The translations under genes and the position numbers were made by a program. 64,000 nt of DNA from Roseobacter sp. CCS2. Its GTDB lineage: Bacteria; Pseudomonadota; Alphaproteobacteria; Rhodobacterales; Rhodobacteraceae. The DNA lies in NCBI RefSeq assembly GCF_000169435.1, contig NZ_AAYB01000002.1, positions 248,001-312,000 of the forward strand, in the 5' to 3' direction. Positions 1 through 8,198 of this stretch are shown one piece after another. The notes below the pieces were generated by a model. It searched no databases. It was given only the letters and a program-made list of their open reading frames with translations, and was not told where the DNA came from. Numbering within the stretch: the first letter of the stretch is position 1; each line of letters opens with the position of its first letter.

Positions 1-2
1 GG

Positions 3-839
3 GATGATGAACGCGGTGAGTTCTTGTATAAATATGTCTCGAACGGCGTCTATACACCGGGCGGTCCGACGTCGGCACTGCTTGATGATGGTCAGCTCTA
101 TGTGGCCAAGTTCAACAACGATCTGACCGGACAATGGGTGGCCCTGACATCCGAAACCACCGGCATGGATGAAGCTGAAATCGCGATTTTCACCCGCATG
201 GCTGCATCGAAAGTCGGTGCAACCACCATGGATCGTCCTGAATGGGTGGCGGTCAACACGGTTGCGGCAGAAGCGTATTGCTGTCTGACCAACAATCGCA
301 ATCGCGGGGTCAAGCCGAACGCAGGCGGGGATGACACACCGGTGAACGGCCCGAACCCGCGTGCTGAAAACCACTATGGCCAGATCGTGCGCTGGTATCC
401 CAGTAATGATGATCATGGCGCTGACACCTTTACATGGGACCTTTATGTCATGGCTGGCAACCCGACCGTGCATGACGACGTCTATGGTGGGTCGTCCAAC
501 ATCAACGCCGGCAACCTGTTCAATTCGCCTGATGGCATGATGTTTGACAGCACAGGCCTGCTTTGGATTCAGACAGACGGTGATGATGACAACGCAGGCG
601 ACTTTGCGGGCATGGGCAATAACCAGATGCTGGCCGGTGATCCGGCCACGGGCCAGATTGAGCGGTTCCTGACGGGTCCGAACGGATCCGAGGTCACGGG
701 TCTGACATGGTCTGCGGACAAACGAACGATGTTTGTGGGCATACAGCATCCTGCAGCGCCGTTCCCTGACGGAGAGGGTAAGTTGCCAAGATCGTCGATT
801 GTGGCGGTCAAACGAGACGACAATTTGCCAGTTGGTTAA
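3..839 (+). CDS. phoX: PhoX-family (DUF839) phosphatase, C-terminal part
   Basis: The reading frame is already open at the left edge, so the start lies upstream; about 278 C-terminal residues are visible out of a family length of roughly 600-650. The text matches PhoX-type calcium/iron alkaline phosphatases: a stretch with NAGNLFNSPDGMMFDS followed by LLWIQTDGD, and near the end a GLTWSADKRTMFVGIQHP segment, both typical beta-propeller blades of this family. PhoX enzymes are periplasmic, Tat-exported and release phosphate from organic esters; the export signal would lie outside the window. A GC-rich hairpin follows the stop. The family call is firm, the exact substrate is not visible. Confidence 0.85.
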   Translation, partial: DDERGEFLYKYVSNGVYTPGGPTSALLDDGQLYVAKFNNDLTGQWVALTSETTGMDEAEIAIFTRMAASKVGATTMDRPEWVAVNTVAAEAYCCLTNNRNRGVKPNAGGDDTPVNGPNPRAENHYGQIVRWYPSNDDHGADTFTWDLYVMAGNPTVHDDVYGGSSNINAGNLFNSPDGMMFDSTGLLWIQTDGDDDNAGDFAGMGNNQMLAGDPATGQIERFLTGPNGSEVTGLTWSADKRTMFVGIQHPAAPFPDGEGKLPRSSIVAVKRDDNLPVG

Positions 840-845
840 ATGTCG

Positions 846-874
846 TTGGGGCAGGCCATTTCGGTCTGCCCCAA
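846..874 (+). terminator. Hairpin after the phoX-like gene
   Basis: A 12-bp stem (TTGGGGCAGGCC pairing with GGTCTGCCCCAA, one G-T wobble) with a 5-nt loop starts 7 nt after the stop codon. There is no T-run after it, so it is a weak intrinsic terminator or an mRNA 3' stabiliser. Confidence 0.6.
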
Positions 875-921
875 CACTCTGGCGGTGTTGATCCACCAAA
901 AATTGGGTGCCCATCTGGGTC

Positions 922-975
922 AATGATCACAATGATCACAATGATCACAATGATCACAAAGATCGCAAAGATCGC
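922..975. repeat. Six tandem 9-bp units (AATGATCAC / AAAGATCGC)
   Basis: Four exact copies of AATGATCAC are followed without a gap by two copies of the variant AAAGATCGC. Every unit carries a GATC, so the array places six GATC sites exactly 9 bp apart. It lies in the spacer between the phoX-like gene and tuf. The frames through it read as simple Asn-Asp-His or Ile-Val-Ile repeats, which are not credible proteins. It may be a slippage-prone microsatellite or a clustered protein-binding site. Confidence 0.85.
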
Positions 976-1355
976 AAGGCCGATGGGGCGCTCATCTGCT
1001 TCGCTGACAAAGGCGATGCTTGGATTTTCAAGCATCTTTGCAGATCACGCGCGTATATCGCATGTATCAAGTTTCTAAATACACTGATCCCATCTGCGAT
1101 TGAATGGCAGCATATTCCCCTCAAGCCCCCCGCAAAAAGGGCTGATCACAGCGTCACCATCGCGTGGGATTTGCCAGCCTTGCGCCGACCGCACCGGCAC
1201 TCAGCACACGCATCCTCATAATGTCATATTAAAAAAACGGGCTCACAGTCATGTTGCCTCAACCCAAGACTTGATTTCCCCGGCGTTTCCCAATACATCG
1301 CCCGCGATGTTGGACCGGGCCGGTTTTGGCCCCGCAATTATAAGGGCCCTGCAAA
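976..1355 (+). other. Non-coding spacer and leader of tuf
   Basis: About 380 bases without a believable gene. The promoter and 5' leader of tuf must lie here, but I could not find a clear -35/-10 pair. Short open frames in both directions have no recognisable content. Confidence 0.5.
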
Positions 1356-2531
<1,176 letters not shown>

Positions 2532-2547
2532 GCACAACTGACAAATA

Positions 2548-2575
2548 TGTAAGATGGATCATGATCCACCTTACA
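2548..2575. repeat. 28-bp near-perfect palindrome after tuf
   Basis: Positions 2548-2575 form a dyad symmetric about TGGATCATGATCCA, with a single A/C mismatch over 14 paired positions. It directly abuts the following terminator, giving tandem hairpins in the tuf mRNA 3' end. It could be an mRNA-protecting hairpin or a protein-binding site. Confidence 0.75.
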
Positions 2576-2615
2576 GCAAAGGCCGCTTCGGAAACGAAGC
2601 GGCCTTTTGCTTTTT
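2576..2615 (+). terminator. Intrinsic terminator of tuf
   Basis: A 13-bp stem AAAGGCCGCTTCG / CGAAGCGGCCTTT closes on a GAAA tetraloop and is followed by TTGCTTTTT. It is a textbook rho-independent terminator. It also rules out starts of the next gene that lie inside it. Confidence 0.92.
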
Positions 2616-2684
2616 GACGCCACAGTGTTCCATAGCGACAGCGCGATGATACTGGTACTGAAGCTACAAAACCCCGGAGTGCAC

Positions 2685-3344
2685 ATGCCTTTTCCACCCC
2701 CCGATACGCTACACCCCGTCACCTTTCCCGATGGCACTGTCCACAAAGGCAACGTGTTTCTTAATAATGCGATCAAACACCCTAATTGGGACATAGGTGA
2801 CTATACCTATGCCAGTGATTTTGATCCGCCTGACGATTCAGAAGCTTGGGTCGCGCGTTTGGCCCCTTATCTATTTCCAGGTGCACAGGACCGCATTGTT
2901 ATCGGAAAATTCGGCCAATTTGCCCACGGTATCCAGTTTATCACCGACGGGGCGAATCACGCGCGCGAGGGTTTTTCGACATTTCCTTTCGCCATACACG
3001 AACCTGATCGGTTCATGACTTATCCGTCAACTTTACGACCGGGTCGCGACATTCGGATCGGCCATGATGTTTGGATCGGGACGGGTGCGCGCATCATGGC
3101 GGGGGCGCAGATTGGCAATGGTGTGATTGTGGGGGCCGGTGCCGTGGTTAGCGGCGCCATACCGGACTATGCGATTGTCGCCGGCAATCGCGCCACTGTG
3201 CAGCGGATGCGGTTTGATGACGCGACGATAGCGACCCTGAATAAGATTGCCTGGTGGGATTGGGACATCGCAAAGATCCTAAAGAACGAAGCGGCTATCG
3301 TCGGGGCCGATCTTGAGGCGTTGATCCGGGCCGCCAAGACTTAA
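2685..3344 (+). CDS. CatB/Vat-like hexapeptide-repeat O-acetyltransferase
   Basis: A 219-residue left-handed beta-helix acetyltransferase of the xenobiotic acetyltransferase (XAT) group, which moves acetyl from acetyl-CoA to a hydroxyl group of a small molecule. The catalytic histidine is in GANHAREGFSTFPF, hexapeptide turns follow (IRIGHDVWIGTGARIMAGAQ), and the family signature WWDWD is near the end. The ATG at 2685 has a GGAG six bases upstream; in-frame starts further upstream fall in or next to the tuf terminator. Its stop overlaps the convergent neighbour by four bases. Members include chloramphenicol and streptogramin acetyltransferases, but many chromosomal members act on unknown substrates, so resistance should not be assumed. 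Confidence 0.85.
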   Translation: MPFPPPDTLHPVTFPDGTVHKGNVFLNNAIKHPNWDIGDYTYASDFDPPDDSEAWVARLAPYLFPGAQDRIVIGKFGQFAHGIQFITDGANHAREGFSTFPFAIHEPDRFMTYPSTLRPGRDIRIGHDVWIGTGARIMAGAQIGNGVIVGAGAVVSGAIPDYAIVAGNRATVQRMRFDDATIATLNKIAWWDWDIAKILKNEAAIVGADLEALIRAAKT

Positions 3345-4030
3345 GGTCCGGGCGGCAATCCTGCCAAAGCATCGGCGCGATGTGCGGCGTTGGTCAACGT
3401 CTTTTGCAGCGCAGCACGCAGGGCGGTAACCTCGGCTTCGCTTGGTTTGCGCGCAACGGCATGATCGCAGCTTTGAAAGACATAGGCGCCTTTGCCAAAG
3501 GGTCTGGGCACCAGCATCTGATCCCATGATTGCAGCCGCTGCCCTTTGGTTGTTGAAAACGCGTAGCAATAGACCGGCACACCCGTGACCCGCGCCCAAT
3601 CCAGTGGTGCGTCTTTGACGGCCAATGCCGGACCCAATGGTCCATCGCCGGTCATGCCGATGCTTACGCCATCTTTGACGCGTTTCAGCACCGTACGAGA
3701 TGCCGCCCGGTTCGACAGCTTGCGCGACATTTCCATCGGTTGCAGCCCCGCACGTCTTTGCAGTGCGCCAGACACCCGCCCAATAGGTGAACGATCATAA
3801 AGGCTTGAGAGAGGGCCGTCACCCACAGGCCAGTGAAACGCCCCCATAATGGACCGGCTGTGCCACATCACCAATAAGACCGGGCCGTTGGCAAGGTCTG
3901 TCTTCAGATCCTCAAGCCCTTCGACCTGCCACGTTGTCGTGCGATTGCATAGCGCCAGATAAGCCCCTGCAACACCTGCAACGCCAGAAGCAAGAAGCGT
4001 GGACTGTTCAATGCGTTTGCGCAGGGACAT
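3341..4030 (-). CDS. DUF374 lysophospholipid acyltransferase-like protein
   Basis: A 229-residue protein resembling the DUF374 branch of the acyltransferase superfamily. The acceptor-site segment reads VLLVMWHSRSIMGAFHW (about residue 50-66), and the family blocks GMTGDGPLGP and LQSWDQMLVPRPFGKG follow. An N-terminal hydrophobic stretch (about residues 10-27) suggests membrane anchoring. Related proteins act in lipid A or lipid acylation, but the acyl donor and acceptor here are unknown. The ATG at 4030 matches the usual MSLRKR-type start; an in-frame extension to 4093 looks spurious. The gene is convergent with the acetyltransferase and they share the sequence TTAA as overlapping stop codons. 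Confidence 0.8.
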   Translation of the reverse strand: MSLRKRIEQSTLLASGVAGVAGAYLALCNRTTTWQVEGLEDLKTDLANGPVLLVMWHSRSIMGAFHWPVGDGPLSSLYDRSPIGRVSGALQRRAGLQPMEMSRKLSNRAASRTVLKRVKDGVSIGMTGDGPLGPALAVKDAPLDWARVTGVPVYCYAFSTTKGQRLQSWDQMLVPRPFGKGAYVFQSCDHAVARKPSEAEVTALRAALQKTLTNAAHRADALAGLPPGP

Positions 4031-4155
4031 CGGATGACGGGCCTTTGGTTGCCGATTGCGCCCTTGTTGTCGCATTTCTGGGTGTGAACACAAGTGTGCC
4101 GCACTTATCCCTCTTGATCCCGCGTTGGTTTCGGACTAACCCGACACCCGGTCGT

Positions 4156-4231
<76 letters not shown>

Positions 4232-4275
4232 GACCAGATCGCAGGCAAATGTCGCCGGAGGATCAGACCAACCTC

Positions 4276-5172
4276 ATGACAGACCGCACCCTTCGCATTG
4301 CTTTCCATATTGGAGCGCATAAGACGGCCACGTCCCATCTACAGCGTTCGCTGATGCGCGCGCGGGACGCATTGGGCGCGCAGGGCGTGCAATACTATGG
4401 CCCGGATCATTTTCGACTGCCCGGCAACAGCATTCAGGCGCTCTTTGCGTTTCAGCCGGGGGTAGAGGCAGATAAGCCGATACGCCCGGCGAATACGCAA
4501 CTGGCCATGCTGCAAAAGGATGGCCACCGGATTGTGCTGAGTGAAGAGAATTTTATTGGCCCGCTGAACCAGCCACATGGGCGCGGGATGCGCCATCGTT
4601 ACAAGGCCGCTGGTGATCGGCTGACTGAACTGTCGACGGCGGTTGGTCAGGACGTAGATGTTTTTTTGGCCGTCCGCCGCCCGACAGCGTTTATCAATTC
4701 GGCCTATTGCCAGATGCTACTGGGCGGGCGCGTGCAGCCGGTGGCGGTTTTTCAACGGCGTAATCCGCTAAGCAGTGTCGACTGGGTTGATCTGGTCACG
4801 CGCCTGCGGGCGGCACCCGGCGTGGGGACCCTTACGGTCTGGAAATACGAAGATTATGGCGCCGTTTTTCCACAGATCATCGCTGGCCTTGTGGGGGCAG
4901 AGGCCGCGGATTGCGTTGCCCCTCGACCACGTCGCATCAATCGCGGCTTGTCTACTGCGGCGGTTGCACAGGTTTTGGCTGATGAGGGTGGGGCCACCGC
5001 ACCAAAAGTTGCCCAGGCGGCACGGCAGATGTTCCCGATCGAAGACGGCCATGACCCGTTTGACGGCTTTGCCCCAGAAGAACACGCGATTGGTGATGCG
5101 GCCTACGCGCGCCAGCTTGCCAGCATTGCGGCCATGCAAGGTGTGACCCTGTTGTGCCGTCCGTCCCCTTGA
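4276..5172 (+). CDS. Sulfotransferase-like P-loop protein
   Basis: A protein of about 298 residues that begins with FHIGAHKTATSHLQ, the PAPS-binding-type phosphate loop of sulfotransferase-fold proteins (commonly HIGAHKTGTT). An internal DVFLAVRRPTAFINSAY segment resembles the second PAPS motif (RxPxxxxxS). The middle and C-terminal parts have no features I recognise. An ATG at 4249 is also possible, starting 17 bases after the tRNA; 4276 is preferred because the motif normally lies close to the N terminus and a GGAGG lies upstream, although at a long 14-base spacing. The gene sits between tRNA-Trp and secE, where other genomes have little or nothing. The true acceptor is unknown and it may not be an active sulfotransferase. 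Confidence 0.65.
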   Translation: MTDRTLRIAFHIGAHKTATSHLQRSLMRARDALGAQGVQYYGPDHFRLPGNSIQALFAFQPGVEADKPIRPANTQLAMLQKDGHRIVLSEENFIGPLNQPHGRGMRHRYKAAGDRLTELSTAVGQDVDVFLAVRRPTAFINSAYCQMLLGGRVQPVAVFQRRNPLSSVDWVDLVTRLRAAPGVGTLTVWKYEDYGAVFPQIIAGLVGAEAADCVAPRPRRINRGLSTAAVAQVLADEGGATAPKVAQAARQMFPIEDGHDPFDGFAPEEHAIGDAAYARQLASIAAMQGVTLLCRPSP

Positions 5173-5264
5173 CGTCATCTTGATGGGTGTCGCATTCAAA
5201 CGGGCTTGAATTTGCGCAGCAGAGTCCGTAAGTCCGTCTTGTTTCGAAAAAGGACAAAAGCGCC

Positions 5265-5465
5265 ATGGCCATCGCCAATCCAATGAAGTTCATTCAGGAA
5301 GTCCGTGCAGAGGTTTCCAAGGTCGTTTGGCCCACCCGCCGCGAGGTGCTGATGACCACTGTGATGGTCTTTATCATGGCCGCGCTGACTGCCGTGTTCT
5401 TTGCGCTGGTTGATTTGTTGATCCGCACCGGGCTGAACGGTGTGCTGACTTACTTTGGCAGCTAA
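5265..5465 (+). CDS. secE: Preprotein translocase subunit SecE
   Basis: The short single-span alphaproteobacterial form of SecE, 66 residues. The amphipathic N-terminal helix carries the conserved FIQEVRAEVSKVVWPTRREV block, followed by one membrane helix (about residues 29-52). SecE clamps SecY in the SecYEG channel of the inner membrane. It precedes nusG, as in nearly all bacteria. The 189-base gap to nusG is longer than usual and holds an inverted pair of CAAGTTGCACG-like segments that I could not interpret. Confidence 0.96.
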   Translation: MAIANPMKFIQEVRAEVSKVVWPTRREVLMTTVMVFIMAALTAVFFALVDLLIRTGLNGVLTYFGS

Positions 5466-5654
5466 TCGCACCGGATTTTCCGCACAGGTCTTGAAAACCG
5501 GGTAAGGCAACGGTAATAGCCAACAACTTCCCGAAAATGGCGTGCTGCGAATCAAGTTGCACGCCGCTTTTATTTTCGAGACTGGCAGTTCGCACTGCCA
5601 AAACAATGCAATTGCGGTCCACATCGGACCAATGACGACAAGGTGCTCTGACAG

Positions 5655-6185
5655 ATGGCCAAACGGTGGTATTCGGTAAGCGTTCTCTCAAACTTTGAGA
5701 AGAAGATCGCAGAGGCGATCCGCCAGAAGGCGGACGAGCAAGGTCTGTCGGATCAGATCGACGAAGTGTTGGTGCCAACCGAGGAAGTCATCGAAATTCG
5801 TCGCAACAAGAAAGTAACCGCCGAGCGCCGCTTTATGCCTGGTTACGTTCTGGTCCACATGGAAATGTCGGACGAAGGTTATCACCTGATCAATTCAATC
5901 AATCGCGTTACAGGTTTCCTGGGCCCGCAAGGCCGCCCAATGCCAATGCGCGACGCCGAAGTGCAGGCCATCCTTGGCCGTGTACAAGAGGGCGAAGACG
6001 CGCCACGCACCCTGATCCACTTTGAGATCGGTGAGAAGGTCAAGGTCAACGACGGTCCGTTTGAAGACTTTGACGGCATGGTCGAAGAAGTTGACGATGA
6101 GAACCAGCGCCTGAAGGTGACTGTATCCATCTTTGGACGCGCAACGCCGGTCGAACTGGAATTCACGCAGGTGTCCAAGCAGTAA
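5655..6185 (+). CDS. nusG: Transcription termination/antitermination factor NusG
   Basis: 176 residues, normal for the family. The NGN domain covers roughly residues 4-110 ([35 protein letters not shown]), and a KOW domain occupies the C terminus ([20 protein letters not shown]). NusG binds RNA polymerase near the clamp, promotes processivity, and links it to Rho and ribosomal protein S10. It ends with its own terminator 25 bases downstream, which separates secE-nusG from rplKA. Confidence 0.97.
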   Translation: MAKRWYSVSVLSNFEKKIAEAIRQKADEQGLSDQIDEVLVPTEEVIEIRRNKKVTAERRFMPGYVLVHMEMSDEGYHLINSINRVTGFLGPQGRPMPMRDAEVQAILGRVQEGEDAPRTLIHFEIGEKVKVNDGPFEDFDGMVEEVDDENQRLKVTVSIFGRATPVELEFTQVSKQ

Positions 6186-6209
6186 ATCCACCGTGGGCAG
6201 ACGCCAGGA

Positions 6210-6234
6210 GGGAGCGCCGCGCGCTCTCTTTTTT
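6210..6234 (+). terminator. Intrinsic terminator of secE-nusG
   Basis: An 8-bp stem GGGAGCGC / GCGCTCTC (one wobble) with a 3-nt loop, followed by six T residues. Its position 25 bases after nusG fits a rho-independent terminator. Confidence 0.88.
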
Positions 6235-6331
6235 GTCGCATAGGTATGGTTTGAGTCCTTATTGTCCGATGCTGCGCTGAGCATAAATGTCCGCACTGCC
6301 AACTTTAGCCCTCGCTGCAGTGAGGGTTGGC

Positions 6332-6724
6332 CTAGAACCACATATCGGCAACGCGGCGATTATCTTCCGGGAGGTCGTCAAAGCTATGAAGCCCGTCAAA
6401 ATGCTCGACCGGCAAGGTTTCGACATTTTCTGGAGAACTGATCATACGCAGATTTGCCGCAACTTTGATCCGCCCTTCATCGTTCGGCCTGAGCGCCTTG
6501 TAATAAGTAAGGCATCCGCATGTAGGGCAGAAATGGAAAGATATACTATCACCTCGAGAATAAGCTGTATTGGAGCCGTAAACGGTGATGACTTCGGTTT
6601 CCCAACCATAAATCCATAGGGCACCGTAGCGCCTGCAAATGGTACAGTTGCACGCCGTTGTTGCGCATGGAACGCCATTGAAAGTCCAGCCCGAAGCCCC
6701 GCAGTGGCACATTCCCTCAAGCAA
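6332..6724 (-). CDS. GFA-domain (glutathione-dependent formaldehyde-activating-like) zinc protein
   Basis: About 130 residues with the full cysteine set of the GFA family: CHCG at the N terminus, then CNCTICRR, then CPTCGC. These residues bind structural and catalytic zinc. Family members were named for a glutathione-formaldehyde role, but most have no proven reaction. The start is uncertain. A TTG at 6724 follows an AAGGGG sequence and gives a family-like N terminus; the nearest ATG (6712) would begin directly at the first cysteine motif, and an in-frame TTG also exists at 6754. The gene is inverted between nusG and rplK, like other insertions in this cluster. Confidence 0.8.
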   Translation of the reverse strand: MLEGMCHCGASGWTFNGVPCATTACNCTICRRYGALWIYGWETEVITVYGSNTAYSRGDSISFHFCPTCGCLTYYKALRPNDEGRIKVAANLRMISSPENVETLPVEHFDGLHSFDDLPEDNRRVADMWF

Positions 6725-7056
6725 AACTTCGCCCCTTCTACGAGTAAGGTTCAAGGGCTGACCAGTCGCCCTTATTTGAAACTACCTGATACCAGCCGTT
6801 GAAGCTAGATGCAGCGAACGGCAGCAAAGTCCGCATTTCAGACACTGAGCAAAAACCTGTTGGTTGCGCTTTGCGCATTATGTCCGCGTCCGGTGGAAAA
6901 CCCTTGCAATAGGATTGATTCACCCCTAATTGCCCGCAGGTCGGTGCAAACACTGGCATCCATGTGGGAGGCGAGGTGCACGCGTGTATCAGACCGGACC
7001 ACACAACGAAAAGCCCTGCGGTCGCGACCAAAGGGCGTTGCAAAAGGAAAAGGCTC
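6725..7056 (+). other. rplKA promoter and leader region
   Basis: A 330-base stretch between the inverted GFA gene and rplK. It must contain the promoter and leader of rplKA. The last 100 bases carry a G/C-rich, structured-looking segment (around CGACCAAAGGGCG) before the AAAGGAAAAGG ribosome-binding region. In other bacteria L1 represses this operon by binding its leader; I could not identify an L1 site with confidence. A 115-codon open frame on the minus strand has no family features and is judged a shadow. Confidence 0.5.
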
Positions 7057-7482
7057 ATGGCCAAGAAAATTGTGGGTACGCTCAAACTGCAGGTTCCTGC
7101 AGGTGCAGCAAACCCGTCCCCACCTGTCGGTCCAGCGCTGGGTCAGCGCGGCATCAACATCATGGAATTCTGTAAAGCGTTCAACGCCAAGACAGCTGAC
7201 ATGGAAAATGGCGCACCTTGCCCGACCGTGATCACATACTATCAGGACAAGTCGTTCTCGATGGAAATCAAGACGCCACCTGCGTCTTACTACATCAAGA
7301 AAGCCGCCAAGCTAAAGTCCGGCAGCCAGACACCTGGTAAATCGGTTGCGGGTTCTATCACTGGTAAGCAGGTGCGTGAAATCGCCGAAGCGAAGATGAA
7401 AGACCTCAACGCCAACGACATCGAAGGCGCAATGTTGATCATCGCGGGCTCTGCTCGCTCTATGGGCATCGAGGTGAAGTAA
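7057..7482 (+). CDS. rplK: 50S ribosomal protein L11
   Basis: 141 residues starting at [16 protein letters not shown], the conserved L11 beginning; in-frame codons upstream are leader. The N-terminal domain contains the proline-rich [16 protein letters not shown] (thiostrepton/GTPase-centre region), and the C-terminal rRNA-binding domain has the [20 protein letters not shown] signature. L11 binds 23S rRNA at the factor-binding site. A purine-rich AAAGGAAAAGG precedes the ATG. The stop overlaps the rplA start by one base (TAATG), so the pair is translationally coupled. Confidence 0.98.
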   Translation: MAKKIVGTLKLQVPAGAANPSPPVGPALGQRGINIMEFCKAFNAKTADMENGAPCPTVITYYQDKSFSMEIKTPPASYYIKKAAKLKSGSQTPGKSVAGSITGKQVREIAEAKMKDLNANDIEGAMLIIAGSARSMGIEVK

Positions 7483-8183
7483 TGGCAAAGTTCGGTAAGC
7501 GTACAACTGCGGCACGCGCCGCATTCGAAGGCAAGCATAACGTATCCGTTAGCGAAGCTGCATCTATGGTCAAAGACAACGCCAAGGCGAAGTTTGATGA
7601 AAGCATCGAAATCGCAATGACATTGGGCGTTGACCCACGTCACGCAGACCAGATGGTGCGCGGCACGGTGTCCTTGCCACACGGCACAGGTAAGACTGTC
7701 CGCGTTGCTGTCTTCGCCCGTGGCGACAAGGCTGAAGAAGCAAAGGCAGCTGGTGCAGACATCGTCGGTGCCGAAGACCTGATGGAAACCGTTCAGGGCG
7801 GCACGATTGATTTTGATCGCTGCATCGCAACACCTGACATGATGGCCGTTGTTGGCCGTCTGGGTAAGGTTCTGGGTCCACGTAACCTGATGCCAAACCC
7901 ACGCGTTGGCACAGTGACCATGGACGTCAAGGAAGCTGTGGAAGCAGCAAAGGGCGGCCAGGTACAGTTCAAGGCGGAAAAAGCGGGTGTGGTTCACGCC
8001 GGTATCGGCAAGGCCTCTTTCTCTGCGCAGCAGATCGAAGAGAACATGAAAGCCTTTGTTGATGCGGTTAGCAAAGCCAAGCCAACAGGTGCCAAAGGGA
8101 CGTACATGAAGAAGATCGCTGTCAGCTCAACTATGGGTCCAGGCGTTTCGATCGACGTGGCCTCGGCGACTGGCAACGACTAA
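7482..8183 (+). CDS. rplA: 50S ribosomal protein L1
   Basis: 233 residues with the L1 features: [39 protein letters not shown], and a GIGKASF segment. L1 forms the mobile stalk near the E site and usually autoregulates its operon. It starts inside the rplK stop codon. A hairpin follows after 27 bases, so rplKA is a two-gene unit separated from rplJL by an inverted signalling gene. Confidence 0.98.
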   Translation: MAKFGKRTTAARAAFEGKHNVSVSEAASMVKDNAKAKFDESIEIAMTLGVDPRHADQMVRGTVSLPHGTGKTVRVAVFARGDKAEEAKAAGADIVGAEDLMETVQGGTIDFDRCIATPDMMAVVGRLGKVLGPRNLMPNPRVGTVTMDVKEAVEAAKGGQVQFKAEKAGVVHAGIGKASFSAQQIEENMKAFVDAVSKAKPTGAKGTYMKKIAVSSTMGPGVSIDVASATGND

Positions 8184-8198
8184 AACGCAGCTTTTCGA

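Noticed and set aside
922..975. CRISPR array
   Set aside because: Units are 9 bp with no spacers; this is a simple tandem repeat.
907..1221. 104-codon frame through the 9-bp repeats upstream of tuf
   Set aside because: The peptide is a repeat of Asn-Asp-His/Lys-Asp-Arg followed by text without features; no ribosome-binding site.
2685..3344. Chloramphenicol resistance gene
   Set aside because: The acetyltransferase family also contains many enzymes with other substrates; the sequence alone does not show drug specificity.
6738..7085. 115-codon minus-strand frame over the rplK leader
   Set aside because: It covers the rplKA promoter and leader and the first codons of rplK, and has no family signature.
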